From Anaerolineaceae bacterium UBA6073 (GTDB taxonomy: Bacteria; Chloroflexota; Anaerolineae; Anaerolineales; Anaerolineaceae), in assembly GCA_002436085.1 (NCBI GenBank), contig DIXT01000027.1:12735-76734 (forward strand): a stretch of 64,000 bases of DNA, written 5' to 3'. A program made the position numbers and the translations under genes. The notes under the pieces are model-generated. The model searched no databases. It was not told the DNA's origin and was given only the letters and a program-made list of their open reading frames with translations. Below, in pieces: positions 42,900 to 51,466 of the stretch (its first letter is position 1; each line of letters opens with the position of its first letter).

Positions 42900-42908
42900 T
42901 GCTATACT
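42900..42908 (+). promoter_or_regulatory. Extended -10 promoter of the degV gene
   Basis: TG-C-TATACT (42900-42908); no convincing -35 box, as usual for extended -10 promoters. The ATG is 33 bases downstream. The rest of the 315-base gap (42626-42899) holds nothing I can identify. Confidence 0.55.
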
Positions 42909-42940
42909 AGATAAAATTCATTAGACTAAAGGAAAATCAA

Positions 42941-43789
42941 ATGAGAAAAGTAATCATCGCGACCGACTCCAGCGCGTACCTCCCCCAGGAGTACGCCGAC
43001 AGATACAACATTCCAGTCATTCCAATGACGCTGAATTGGGACGGACAAAGCTATCGGGACGGCATTGACATCAAAGCGACCGAGTTTTATACGCGCTTGT
43101 CCAAATCCCAAACCCTCCCTACTACCAGCCAGATCACGGTCCAGCAGTTCCTGGACTTTTTCACCCCCATGCTGGAAGCCGGCGACAAGGTGCTTTATTC
43201 CGGCATTTCCCTTGGGTTATCCGCTTCCTACAACTCCGCCGTCATCGCTAAAGAGCAGTTAGGCAACCCCGAGAACATCGAAATTATCGAATCCAAACTG
43301 GTTGCTTCGGCGCTTTCCTTCCTGGTGCTCAGCCTGGCGCGCGCTTCCGAGGATGGCGCCAGCATGAAGGAACTGCTGGAATTGGTTCCGGTAATCTACT
43401 CCAAAATAGGCGTGTACTTTACCGTTGACACGCTGGAATACCTGCATAAAGGCGGGCGCATTAACACCGCCAAACGCTTCATGGGAACCGCGCTGAACGT
43501 CAAACCCATGCTTGAAATCCGCGGTGGAAAAATTGAGGCTGTAGAAAGTGTTATCTCCCGCAAAAAAGCGATCACCCGCATGCTCGAGCTGGTTCAAAAA
43601 CGCGTTGGGGACAGTACACCCGTGCGCATCAGCCCGTTCCACGCGCTGTGTGAGGACGAATGCCTGGCCATGGAAGAGCGGGCAATAGAACTCCTGCACC
43701 CGGTGGAAGTCATCCGGTCTGAAGTCAGCCCCGTGATCGGCGCGCATGTCGGCCCTGGCACGCTCAGCCTGGCCTGGATAACCGGGTAA
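42941..43789 (+). CDS. DegV family fatty-acid-binding protein
   Basis: 282 residues. IATDSSAYLPQEYADRY (N-terminal strand and loop), TSQITVQQF, SGISLGLSASYNSA and YLHKGGRIN are DegV motifs; HVGPGTLSLAW ends the C-terminal domain. Family members bind long-chain fatty acids for the fatty acid kinase FakA. No fakA homologue lies in the window. SD AAAGGA. Terminator follows. Confidence 0.9.
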   Translation: MRKVIIATDSSAYLPQEYADRYNIPVIPMTLNWDGQSYRDGIDIKATEFYTRLSKSQTLPTTSQITVQQFLDFFTPMLEAGDKVLYSGISLGLSASYNSAVIAKEQLGNPENIEIIESKLVASALSFLVLSLARASEDGASMKELLELVPVIYSKIGVYFTVDTLEYLHKGGRINTAKRFMGTALNVKPMLEIRGGKIEAVESVISRKKAITRMLELVQKRVGDSTPVRISPFHALCEDECLAMEERAIELLHPVEVIRSEVSPVIGAHVGPGTLSLAWITG

Positions 43790-43811
43790 GGCACCCTAAT
43801 CATTGAACATC

Positions 43812-43841
43812 AAAAATCCGGTCGTCTCTGACCGGATTTTT
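43812..43841. terminator. Bidirectional terminator between degV and the serpin gene
   Basis: 12-bp stem AAAAATCCGGTC (43812-43823) / GACCGGATTTTT (43830-43841). It serves the two convergent genes. Confidence 0.9.
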
Positions 43842-43861
43842 GTTTAAGGGGATTGATAGTG

Positions 43862-45187
43862 TTAGCGGGGATCCGCCAGGCGCCCCATGAACAGGATGGC
43901 GTTGGTCTGGATATCCCGGATCAGGAACAGGAATGGATGGTCAAAACTAATCGTGTAGCTTTCGGCCGGCATGGAGGTCATCCCAACTACCACCGCGGTG
44001 GCAGCGGCCGCTTCCGTGCCCTCTTCGTTCACATCCACGTAGGCTTTATGCAGCAGGTCCGAAATGTAAAGGCTGCGCGTGTCTTCCATGCCCGAGAAGT
44101 CCGCGATACCAGGCGTGAAGGCGTCGGTCATGCCCAGCGTTTTCATCGTCTCACTGAGCCCGAACGAGCTTTCGAGCTTAAATTTTGGCATGTTCAGGGT
44201 CACCGAGGCTGTAGAAAGCGATCCTAAGATTTCATTCAGCCTGTCCGCGTCAAGCGAGGCTTCAAACTCAGCCAGGCTGCCTTGCGCGGGCATCACCAGC
44301 ACCATGGAGTACATCCCGCCCACATAAGGCAGTTCCACAGCCTCAAATTGCTCATCCACAAAGGCTTGCATGCTGCGCTGCGCGTGCATCATGGGTACGT
44401 CCACCTGGCTGCCATCCGCGAGGGTAAAGCTTCCCAGCGCGGTCTTGGATGGGTCGAATTGATTCATCCAGGCGGCTTTGAAGTACACCGCGTTGGTCAG
44501 CACCAGGCGTGTGAGCGCATCAAGAACACCGGCTGGGATCAGGTCTTTAATCTTGTCATTGGTTTGGGCTGCCACCCACAGGTTAATCAGCGCGCGGGCA
44601 TTTTCGGAATCGTTGAAGTCGACAGTTTTCAGATCCGCATTGTAATTGGCGGAAAGCGTGTTCAGAAATTGCTCGTTGAAGGCAAAGTCTTTTTGCCCCC
44701 AAAGCTGATTGGCGACGTTAAAGCTGAAGACTGGTTTTCCATCAAACTGGCTGTTGTTCAAAAGCGTCAGGTTCAGCGCGTTCAGCGCAGCATGCACGTC
44801 GCTACCGGGCAATTCAATCGCCAGCGCCTGTTCCATCTGCGCGGCGGTTTCACCTGCCGCCCCGGCGTAAGCCATCATCAGCGCGGTGTAAATGCTGTAG
44901 GGGGAATAAAACAGGTCGCCCTCTTTCCCAGCCAGCTGACGGTAGAGCGCCAGCGCAAAGGTATTATTAGCGGTAGCAGCAGCTAACACAGCCTGCGCAT
45001 CTACTTGTGGGTTGGTGATGTAAGCGTCTTTGCCGCTGTACTCGGAAATTTCCGCCGCGGGTTCTTGCGGCGTTTCAACAGGTTTGGTTGGCGCAGGCTC
45101 CTCGGGCGGTTCCACCAGGGGTGCGCAGGCGGTCAGCAGCATAGCAGCAGCCAGCCCGAAACTCAACAGGGTTCTCAAAATCTTCAT
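43862..45187 (-). CDS. Serpin family lipoprotein, predicted inhibitory
   Basis: 441 residues. Signal peptide with lipobox LLTAC (Cys at about 21), a Pro/Glu-rich linker, then a full serpin domain (about 65-441): NTFALALYRQL, LTNAVYFKAAW, MVLVMPAQGSL and the C-terminal DHPFLFLIRD. The reactive-loop hinge EEGTEAAAATAVVV has the small residues needed for loop insertion, so inhibition is likely. Counting from the hinge puts P1-P1' at about Thr-Ser in GMTSMP. It would protect the cell surface from proteases. Confidence 0.92.
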   Translation of the reverse strand: MKILRTLLSFGLAAAMLLTACAPLVEPPEEPAPTKPVETPQEPAAEISEYSGKDAYITNPQVDAQAVLAAATANNTFALALYRQLAGKEGDLFYSPYSIYTALMMAYAGAAGETAAQMEQALAIELPGSDVHAALNALNLTLLNNSQFDGKPVFSFNVANQLWGQKDFAFNEQFLNTLSANYNADLKTVDFNDSENARALINLWVAAQTNDKIKDLIPAGVLDALTRLVLTNAVYFKAAWMNQFDPSKTALGSFTLADGSQVDVPMMHAQRSMQAFVDEQFEAVELPYVGGMYSMVLVMPAQGSLAEFEASLDADRLNEILGSLSTASVTLNMPKFKLESSFGLSETMKTLGMTDAFTPGIADFSGMEDTRSLYISDLLHKAYVDVNEEGTEAAAATAVVVGMTSMPAESYTISFDHPFLFLIRDIQTNAILFMGRLADPR

Positions 45188-45244
45188 GTTAGCCTCCTCG
45201 CTAAGGAGCCATTAATCCTGGCTCTACCCTATAGACGCGAAAAA

Positions 45245-45267
45245 AGCCGCGATTGTTCCTCGCGGCT
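45245..45267 (-). terminator. Terminator of the YdcF-like gene
   Basis: AGCCGCGA / TCGCGGCT, followed on the minus strand by TTTTTT. Confidence 0.85.
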
Positions 45268-45319
45268 AATTTTCAACTTGCACGGGTGCAGTAGGCCCCG
45301 TTGCCCTCCTTGGGTAAGG

Positions 45320-46168
45320 TCAGCGCAGCAGCCCCTTCAATGAGGGCAGCTGAAGGTTCGTTGAGTCCCACAGGAATTTAACCCGGTAGAAGAAGATCCC
45401 CAGGTATTCGTGCAGAATCAGATTGGTACGGGCAATATTGCCGCCGTCAGGCATGACATGCGTGAGAATGGTCTTCCAATCCCAGCGCATCAGGTTCTCC
45501 CATGAACGCTGCGTGACGTTATAGTCGGTCGGCGCGGGGATGATGCTGATTTCCGGTGAGGCAAACATCATCAGGGCGCGTTCCATGTGTGCTGCTGAGG
45601 TGACCAGAATGACCGTGCGGATTTGCTTTTCGGTCAGAATCGCGCTGGTAAAGAAGGCGTCCTCCGCGGTGTTCTGGGACTGCGACTGCAGCACCAGCGC
45701 CTCCTGCGGCACGCCGAGACCTACCAGCATGGCTTGCATCTCTTGCGCGGGGGTTGTGCTGCGCTCCTGGCTGTAGCTCATATTCCCGCCGGAGAGGATA
45801 ATTAGCGGCGCGGCGCCGGCTTTATAGAGCTGCGCGGCATACAGCACCCTATCCCCCGCGGAATTGATTTCCACCATCTGGCGGGGCGTGTCCGGCGCTT
45901 CGGTGCCGCCGCCCAAAAGCACAATGGCATCCGCTTTCACCTCTCCCGCAGGCGGCATGGTGCGCCATTCTAACGAGCGCGTGATGAACGCGGAGAAATA
46001 CGCGTTGCCTGCCGCGCTCACTAGCAGCAGGCTAATAAGCACCAACCAGAAGGCGGTTTTAGGTTTCTTCTTAATCAGGAACAGCGTCAGGAATAACAAA
46101 ATAGCGGTCAATCCAGCGGGCAAAATAAACTGGGGCAATACTTTCGAAAGATAGGCAATCATATCCAA
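45320..46168 (-). CDS. YdcF/ElyC family (DUF218) membrane protein
   Basis: 282 residues. Two N-terminal TM helices (about 14-32 and 40-58), then the DUF218 domain: ADAIVLLGGG, DRVLYAAQLYKAGAAPLIILSGG, SQNTAEDAFF and RTVILVTSAAHMERA. Family members such as ElyC and SanA affect cell-envelope polymer handling; the domain resembles S-adenosyl-methionine or nucleotide-binding folds. ATG at 46162 is an alternative start two codons on. Confidence 0.85.
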   Translation of the reverse strand: MDMIAYLSKVLPQFILPAGLTAILLFLTLFLIKKKPKTAFWLVLISLLLVSAAGNAYFSAFITRSLEWRTMPPAGEVKADAIVLLGGGTEAPDTPRQMVEINSAGDRVLYAAQLYKAGAAPLIILSGGNMSYSQERSTTPAQEMQAMLVGLGVPQEALVLQSQSQNTAEDAFFTSAILTEKQIRTVILVTSAAHMERALMMFASPEISIIPAPTDYNVTQRSWENLMRWDWKTILTHVMPDGGNIARTNLILHEYLGIFFYRVKFLWDSTNLQLPSLKGLLR

Positions 46169-46236
46169 CTCCTTAATAGGGCATTCTCTGATTCTGTTGC
46201 AAGAAACAAGCCTATTTTGGACTTACACGCAAAAAA

Positions 46237-46256
46237 CGCGGAGCATCTGCTCCGCG
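46237..46256 (-). terminator. Terminator of the GH1-like gene
   Basis: CGCGGAGCA / TGCTCCGCG with a 2-base gap, then TTTTTT on the minus strand. Confidence 0.8.
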
Positions 46257-46283
46257 CAATTTGCTGTTCGCTTTCTGTAAAGC

Positions 46284-47573
46284 TTATACCGGGAAAATCT
46301 GATCAAAGACCTCCGGGCAATGCTTCTCCACCATATCCGAGGAGAGGCTGCCCGTCCGGCAGATTTCAGCGTAGAAATCAGCGCTTTGCCTTCGCGTTCG
46401 CTGTTGGGTCTGCGGGTCCAAGCCCCATAAGCCGAATTTCTCGCTCCAGCCCCGCTCCCAGGCAAAATGGTCCGTCAGGCTCCAATGGAAATAGCCGCGC
46501 ACAGGCGCATTAAAGTTCACCATGTGCCACAAGGCGTGCACGTGTTCCGCCAGGTATCTCCGCCGGTAATCGTCGCGCGAATCATCGCAGCCGTTAGCGG
46601 TAATGAACATAGGCAGGTCGAACTTCCAGCCCCACTTGATGGCCTCGCGCAAGCCGGCCGGGTCGCTGGCAGCATGCACGATTTCCGATATGTTCTCCAC
46701 AGCGGCCTGGTCGGGCGCGCCGCGCTTTTTTCTTTTCTCTTTCTTGATGGCCGATAAGGATTCTTCGCGCGCGAAATAATCAATGCAAAGAAAATCCAAC
46801 CGCTCTCTCAGTTGGGGCAGGTTCTCACGCAGGCTGCCAAACTCCAGCCTACCGGTCTGGAACGCCAGCGGAAAGGCATTCCGGTCTGCATCTGCGCGGC
46901 CGGCCGCCCCGGACCACAGGTGCGTGAACCCGACCTGTGCGTCGCTTTGCAGCGCGTGCACGAGGTCGTAGGCTGCCGCGTGGGCCTTCGCCATGTTCAC
47001 CAGTACCTTGCCGGCAGCTGCCTCGTCGCGCTTGCCTGGCGGGAAAGTTCCCGCGCGGTAGGCCGCCAGGGCGTAAGCGTTTGGCGCGCTAAAGCTCAAC
47101 CACAGCGCGCAGTGCGCCTTAAGCGCGTCCACCACCCGCCGAGCATACTCCGCGAAGTAAGCTGCTGCCTGCTCGTTTTCCCAACCGCCGATTTCCGCGA
47201 ACCAGCGCGGGTTAGTGTAGTGGTGCAAACTCACCATGGGGGTTATTCCGCGCTGCTTTAGACCGATGAGCATCTCACGGTAACGGTCCAATGCGGGTTC
47301 ATCCCAGCGCTCCGGCTCTGGCTGCAGGCGCGCCCACTCAACCGAAAGCCGCAGCGCTTTGTGGTTGCTTTCCTGCGCGCGGTCAAAATCCTCGCGCCAG
47401 CGCCCCGCCCACCATTCGCAGGCCCGTCCGGAATTACTTCCATCCAAAACATGGCCGGGTTGCTGTTCCCAGTCGGACCAGTCGCTAGCCGGGCTAGCGC
47501 CTTCCACACAAGTTGCGGCGGTCGCGCTTCCCCACAAAAAGCCTACCGGAAAGTTAAATGTAGCCTTTGGCAT
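46284..47573 (-). CDS. Glycoside hydrolase family 1 homologue lacking both catalytic glutamates
   Basis: 429 residues from ATG at 47573 (GGAG six bases upstream); further upstream frame belongs to the neighbouring phage-like gene region. GH1 core is clear: FPVGFLWGSATAA, ALRLSVEWARL, LHHYTNPRWF, GYFHWSLTDHFAWERGW. The acid/base motif NEP is SAP (Ala163) and the nucleophile motif TENG is TANG (Ala326). Both codons read cleanly as alanine (GCG, GCT). Retaining hydrolysis is therefore not expected. It may be a binding protein or a decaying enzyme, but the frame is intact. Confidence 0.85.
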   Translation of the reverse strand: MPKATFNFPVGFLWGSATAATCVEGASPASDWSDWEQQPGHVLDGSNSGRACEWWAGRWREDFDRAQESNHKALRLSVEWARLQPEPERWDEPALDRYREMLIGLKQRGITPMVSLHHYTNPRWFAEIGGWENEQAAAYFAEYARRVVDALKAHCALWLSFSAPNAYALAAYRAGTFPPGKRDEAAAGKVLVNMAKAHAAAYDLVHALQSDAQVGFTHLWSGAAGRADADRNAFPLAFQTGRLEFGSLRENLPQLRERLDFLCIDYFAREESLSAIKKEKRKKRGAPDQAAVENISEIVHAASDPAGLREAIKWGWKFDLPMFITANGCDDSRDDYRRRYLAEHVHALWHMVNFNAPVRGYFHWSLTDHFAWERGWSEKFGLWGLDPQTQQRTRRQSADFYAEICRTGSLSSDMVEKHCPEVFDQIFPV

Positions 47574-47653
47574 TTTTTTCTCCATCATGCTTGCTGGTTT
47601 TATTTTAACCGCTTTCACGTCCGGCAGGCTAATGCTTTTTCCGGCTGCGGATT

Positions 47654-49183
47654 TCAGGCACTCTCCAGGCGCGGGGTCCAATCCGGCGCGCTGATTTGCA
47701 CGCGCGTGATAAACACCGGCGCGTTCTCCCCACAGCGCAGCCACGTCCCCACCGGATGCTCTCCCGGTAGAAAGCGTTCCCCACCCGGTTTCTGCAGGCC
47801 TGCTTCCGGGCTAAGTGTCCAATTCTCAGCCTCATGCGCCGCGGGGCATTCTGAAATTACCAGGGCAAGCTGCGGATTTACCGCGCACACCAGCGAGGTT
47901 AAACGTTCGGTGCCAAGATCCAGGAGCGATTGCGCGAAGCGGTCGGCTGGCAATAGACCATCAGATGTAGGGGTCAGGTACACGCCGCTCTCACATTCCA
48001 CGCTCACCCGGCTGTAGGGGTCATTCAGAAAAAGCCCGGCAGCGTCCAGAAGTAAATCTGTGCTTTCCCAGACGCTGCTCAGCTTGAATACCAGGTCTGC
48101 CGGCACGGAACGCGCCGTCCAAACGCTGCCGTTATAAGTCTTGAATGTACCCTCGGGGTAGGAAAGCTTCTCATCCACCGCCAGCAGATAATAGTTGGCA
48201 GCACTGACCGACCCCGTGCGGGATAGGACCAGCCAATAGCTCGTATTCGCCAACAACTGCGGAGGAGCCGTGAAGGTGAGATCTGTCCAGGGATAGGCTT
48301 CCGATGCTAAAGCCGACCCCAAAATGGCAGCGGAGCTTAAATCCACGCCGCTGGGAATACCGCTGCCGTTATCCGCCTGCAGCGCGATTTTGAGCGAGTC
48401 CGTCGGGCTGCCGTAGCGCCTCACGCGCACCTGCACCTGGACAGGAACTGCGGCGCTGCCGTCCGTCGTAAAGGACTGCGCCGCCCGCTGAAACGAGCTG
48501 GTGTTTCCCAGGCTCTGGCTGCCCTGCTGAGCGGACGCGTTCCCCAGCACGCCGGTCGGCGGCTGGTAGACGCGCCATCCCAGCCGCGCGTACCAACCCA
48601 GGCATTCCAGCCGAACCGCCGCGCGGGTTCTTTCCGCGCGCCTGCCCGGGTCTTCCTTTGCCCCCGCAAACAGGCTCAAGCGTGCGGTAGGCTCCGCCAG
48701 TCGGGCGAGCGTCAGGTCGCGCAGCTGCAGCGCAGAGCTTTCCGCCATCAAACCGCCTTCAAGCAGCATATCTTTCTGTCCGTAGACTGCCGCGCTGCGC
48801 ACGTCCTCTGCCCACTCGGTCCGTTTCGCGACGCCGAAATTTTCGCCCTGCGGCTGCAGTTCGGTATAACTTACCGCGACTCGATTCGCGAGATCGTCCA
48901 GCGAGCGTGAGAGCGCGTACGCCCCTTCCCCCCGGGCAGCGCTCTGCACGTAACCCCACCACACCAGGCTGCCAAAGCGGTTGTAAATTCGCACCGACTT
49001 GCCAATCAATTCCGCCCACTGTGAAAAGCTGCCGGGAACGTTTTCCAGGTCCAGCAGCGCGCGTTCGCAGCCGCCTTGAGCCTTCCACGAGAGCGTCCGC
49101 ACCCGCAGGCAGCCCGGCACAAAGAGCGGCGTCCCTTCTCTGGAGGAAAGAAACGCCTGAAAAGGTTTCTGGTTCAGTTCCAT
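47654..49183 (-). CDS. Phage tail-type structural protein with choice-of-anchor-like domain
   Basis: 509 residues from ATG at 49183 (GAGGAAC upstream, 7 bases after the previous gene). The N-terminal ~170 residues (LSWKAQGGCERALLDLEN, VRIYNRFGSLVWWGYVQ) resemble siphophage baseplate or tail proteins. The middle (about 225-385) is a beta-sandwich domain with LKIALQADNGSGIPSG and ANTSYWLVLSRTG, like the choice-of-anchor R repeats of surface proteins. Last gene of the phage-derived operon. Probably a particle surface or adhesion protein. Confidence 0.6.
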   Translation of the reverse strand: MELNQKPFQAFLSSREGTPLFVPGCLRVRTLSWKAQGGCERALLDLENVPGSFSQWAELIGKSVRIYNRFGSLVWWGYVQSAARGEGAYALSRSLDDLANRVAVSYTELQPQGENFGVAKRTEWAEDVRSAAVYGQKDMLLEGGLMAESSALQLRDLTLARLAEPTARLSLFAGAKEDPGRRAERTRAAVRLECLGWYARLGWRVYQPPTGVLGNASAQQGSQSLGNTSSFQRAAQSFTTDGSAAVPVQVQVRVRRYGSPTDSLKIALQADNGSGIPSGVDLSSAAILGSALASEAYPWTDLTFTAPPQLLANTSYWLVLSRTGSVSAANYYLLAVDEKLSYPEGTFKTYNGSVWTARSVPADLVFKLSSVWESTDLLLDAAGLFLNDPYSRVSVECESGVYLTPTSDGLLPADRFAQSLLDLGTERLTSLVCAVNPQLALVISECPAAHEAENWTLSPEAGLQKPGGERFLPGEHPVGTWLRCGENAPVFITRVQISAPDWTPRLESA

Positions 49184-49190
49184 TTGTTCC

Positions 49191-50543
49191 TCACAAGATT
49201 TGCCTGCGGCTGCGGCACCAAGCCCGCACACCAATTGCTGCCGAGGGAAGCGCCGCCCCATTCGCATCCACCTGAAAGCAGTAAAACCAGGACCGCGCTC
49301 CGGCTGGCAGCTCGAACCACGCGCCAACGCGCTTGTGCGCGCGCAGCTGCTGGCCGTCCACTACCGTATAGCTTTCGCGCGCAAAGCTGTCATCCATCAG
49401 GCGCGCGCCAACAGCTATCCCCGCCGGCGCGTCAAACCACGCAGAATTATCCTGCGGCAGCAAGAGCAGATCGTCAATCTCAAGCGTGTGGGTGCCCGCG
49501 GCTGGGATAAATGCCTGCAGGCTTAGCTTCAGCGCGGCGGGCGCGTAGCGCGGACTGAGTCCCCCAAAGGGCAGGCGCAGCGGTGAAAGCGCCAGAAAGC
49601 CCACCCCGCTGTGCGCATCCGCGATCGGCGTCTGGAAAACAGGCAGCGAGGGGCTGGCGTCCGCAGGGCTGAGTACAGCCCGAAAACGCACGCTCTCCGC
49701 GCTGATGGGAGTCTGGAAGCGCAAAAGCGGCAGAAACAGACGTCCGCCCAACAAGGCAAGCTCCGTATAATCCAGCTCCCAGCTCGCGAATGCCTGCCAG
49801 TTGCCGCCCGACACGTTAAAGCGCCCAAAAGCGCCGTTGGAAGCGCCTGCCGCGCTAACCAACACAGCCTCTGGGGCGGCTTCGCCCTCCAACACCAGGG
49901 CAGGTTTTTCGGTGCTCGCCCGCTCGTGAAAGGCGCCCACAAAAAGCTGTCCGAGCGCTGCGCTGCTATTGTTCGTGATCTGCAGGCGGAGCGGTGCAGG
50001 CAGGTCGCTTTGCAGCGTGCTGGTATCCACGTAAAAGTAGTTGTCATTACCGGCTGCCAGACTGTCATCCAGGTTCAGCAGGCTGGCGCTGTAGCCGCTG
50101 CCGGCGCTGTTTACAAGGGTCAGCGGCTGCTCCGCGCTGGCGAACCAATTCAGTCGGGTGATGACCAAATCAACTGCCATTGCCCCGCCTTCTTCATACG
50201 CCAGCGCTCCCGGGAGCGTGCGCAGTTCTGCCTGCAGCAAGCAGGTATACACCGGGTTTGCGCTTTCAGGGGGGTAAGCGCGCAGATAGATGGCGTGCCC
50301 CAAGCCTTGCTCGCTTTTCAGGCGCACAAGCTCCACGAGTTGCTCCAGCCGCCGGATGACCGCCCGCAGCTGCAGGGGGCTGCCGCGTAAGCCGACGCGC
50401 AGCGTTTCGGTTATGGTCTCGCCCGGCCCGGCGGTCGGGTCGTATTGGGTACCGAGCAAGCCGGGGTCCATCGGGCCTTCATTGATGCAATACCAGGCGC
50501 TTTCCTCCGGGTCCTCCAGGTTGCCCAGGTCCAGCCGGCTCAC
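49191..50543 (-). CDS. Phage tail-type structural protein
   Basis: 450 residues from GTG at 50543. That GTG overlaps the upstream stop as GTGA and has AGGAGGAAGG just before it, which is better than the ATG at 50588 that lies inside the previous gene. N-terminal part resembles siphophage distal-tail or minor tail proteins (SPLQLRAVIRRLEQLVELVRL). The rest is beta-rich with two jelly-roll-like stretches (FYVDTSTLQSDLPAPLRLQI; HTLEIDDLLLLPQ). Exact role unknown. Confidence 0.6.
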   Translation of the reverse strand: MSRLDLGNLEDPEESAWYCINEGPMDPGLLGTQYDPTAGPGETITETLRVGLRGSPLQLRAVIRRLEQLVELVRLKSEQGLGHAIYLRAYPPESANPVYTCLLQAELRTLPGALAYEEGGAMAVDLVITRLNWFASAEQPLTLVNSAGSGYSASLLNLDDSLAAGNDNYFYVDTSTLQSDLPAPLRLQITNNSSAALGQLFVGAFHERASTEKPALVLEGEAAPEAVLVSAAGASNGAFGRFNVSGGNWQAFASWELDYTELALLGGRLFLPLLRFQTPISAESVRFRAVLSPADASPSLPVFQTPIADAHSGVGFLALSPLRLPFGGLSPRYAPAALKLSLQAFIPAAGTHTLEIDDLLLLPQDNSAWFDAPAGIAVGARLMDDSFARESYTVVDGQQLRAHKRVGAWFELPAGARSWFYCFQVDANGAALPSAAIGVRAWCRSRRQIL

Positions 50544-50980
50544 AAGCCTTCCTCCTCCCGCCAATGCGGGCTTTCGTTCCAGGTCCATGCGCCAAAGGGC
50601 AGCCCAGCCTCACTTTGCAGGCTCAGCGCGCGCAAACGGTCCAAGCCCGCGTCAAACTGACGGGAAAGGTGCGCGCACCACAAACGTAAGGTCTCCTCGC
50701 GCCCAATGGCGCTGGCAAATCCGCTCAAGCGTTTGCGCAGGCTGAAATCCAGCGCGAAAGCCGCCGCCCCGCACACCAGCACAGGTAGGCAGTATTCAGG
50801 CAGGCTGCTTTCCAACGCGCCGTCCAGACCTTCCAGGGTGTACTGCCTTCCCAAAAAGGCATTCATGCCAGCCAGAGCCTCGCGCACGGCTTCGGTTTGG
50901 GTGTCGGTTGGAATGTTCAGGTTCTGGGGGTCCAGAAACTGCTGGTTCAAGCGTTCGCACAGGTCACTGAGCGCTGGCAT
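50540..50980 (-). CDS. Putative head-tail connector/adaptor (gp6-like)
   Basis: 146 residues, all helical; size, helicity and position after the capsid gene fit head-completion adaptors. Motifs are too weak for a family name. It overlaps its upstream neighbour by 17 bases and its downstream neighbour by 4. Confidence 0.5.
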   Translation of the reverse strand: MPALSDLCERLNQQFLDPQNLNIPTDTQTEAVREALAGMNAFLGRQYTLEGLDGALESSLPEYCLPVLVCGAAAFALDFSLRKRLSGFASAIGREETLRLWCAHLSRQFDAGLDRLRALSLQSEAGLPFGAWTWNESPHWREEEGL

Positions 50981-51170
50981 GTTTGGCTCCTTTGCCCGCG
51001 GCGCTTTTAGACCCAGGATGCAGCAGATGCTGGTAATCCATCGGGTAAAAAGTACGTTTCTTTCCCGTGCTGTCTATCACAACCAGCACACCGTTCTCTT
51101 TTACCGCGCAGCCTAGCAGGTCAGGGCCCGCCAGCGCTTCCGCTACCGTTCTGATATTCGGTTTTTCCAT
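50964..51170 (-). CDS. Small protein of the phage-derived operon
   Basis: 68 residues from ATG at 51170 (AGGAG upstream); an ATG at 51197 would lie before that SD. Begins NIRTVAEALAGPDLLG, has a short beta pair (NGVLVVIDSTGKKRTFYP) and ends Lys/Ala-rich. No family recognised. Confidence 0.6.
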   Translation of the reverse strand: MEKPNIRTVAEALAGPDLLGCAVKENGVLVVIDSTGKKRTFYPMDYQHLLHPGSKSAAGKGAKHASAQ

Positions 51171-51244
51171 GTTTCTACTCTCCTCACAAGTTCTCACTCT
51201 CCTGGCGTGCGGGCGCCCGGAAACCGGGCGCCCGCTTGTATCAG

Positions 51245-51439
51245 CTATTCCCTGTGCCCTGCCAGGCCGTCTTCCAGGGCAGTGCCCAGGATGTACGCGA
51301 CCAGCACAGAAAGGATGCCCGCCAGTTCTCCCGCCTCCAACGGGAAATCAGGCTTCCAGGCTTTCACCACCAGCACTACCAGACCCATCAGAGCTGCCCA
51401 GAATTTCCGGGAGCCTAACAGCACTTTCCATTTCGGCAT
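51245..51439 (-). CDS. Holin-like small membrane protein
   Basis: 64 residues with two hydrophobic helices (about 12-27 and 38-54), WKVLLGSRKFWAALMGLVV and ELAGILSVLVAYILGTALE, and a charged end. This is the layout of small phage holins (phi LC3/Bacillus types). With the GH25 gene it would form a lysis pair. SD AAAGGAGAG. Confidence 0.65.
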   Translation of the reverse strand: MPKWKVLLGSRKFWAALMGLVVLVVKAWKPDFPLEAGELAGILSVLVAYILGTALEDGLAGHRE

Positions 51440-51466
51440 TATTCTCTCCTTTTCTATGCAAAAAAC

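Noticed and set aside
47588..47744. N-terminal extension of the GH1 gene to 47744
   Set aside because: The GH1 fold starts right after the ATG at 47573, which has a GGAG at good spacing; the extra frame overlaps the end of the phage-type gene.
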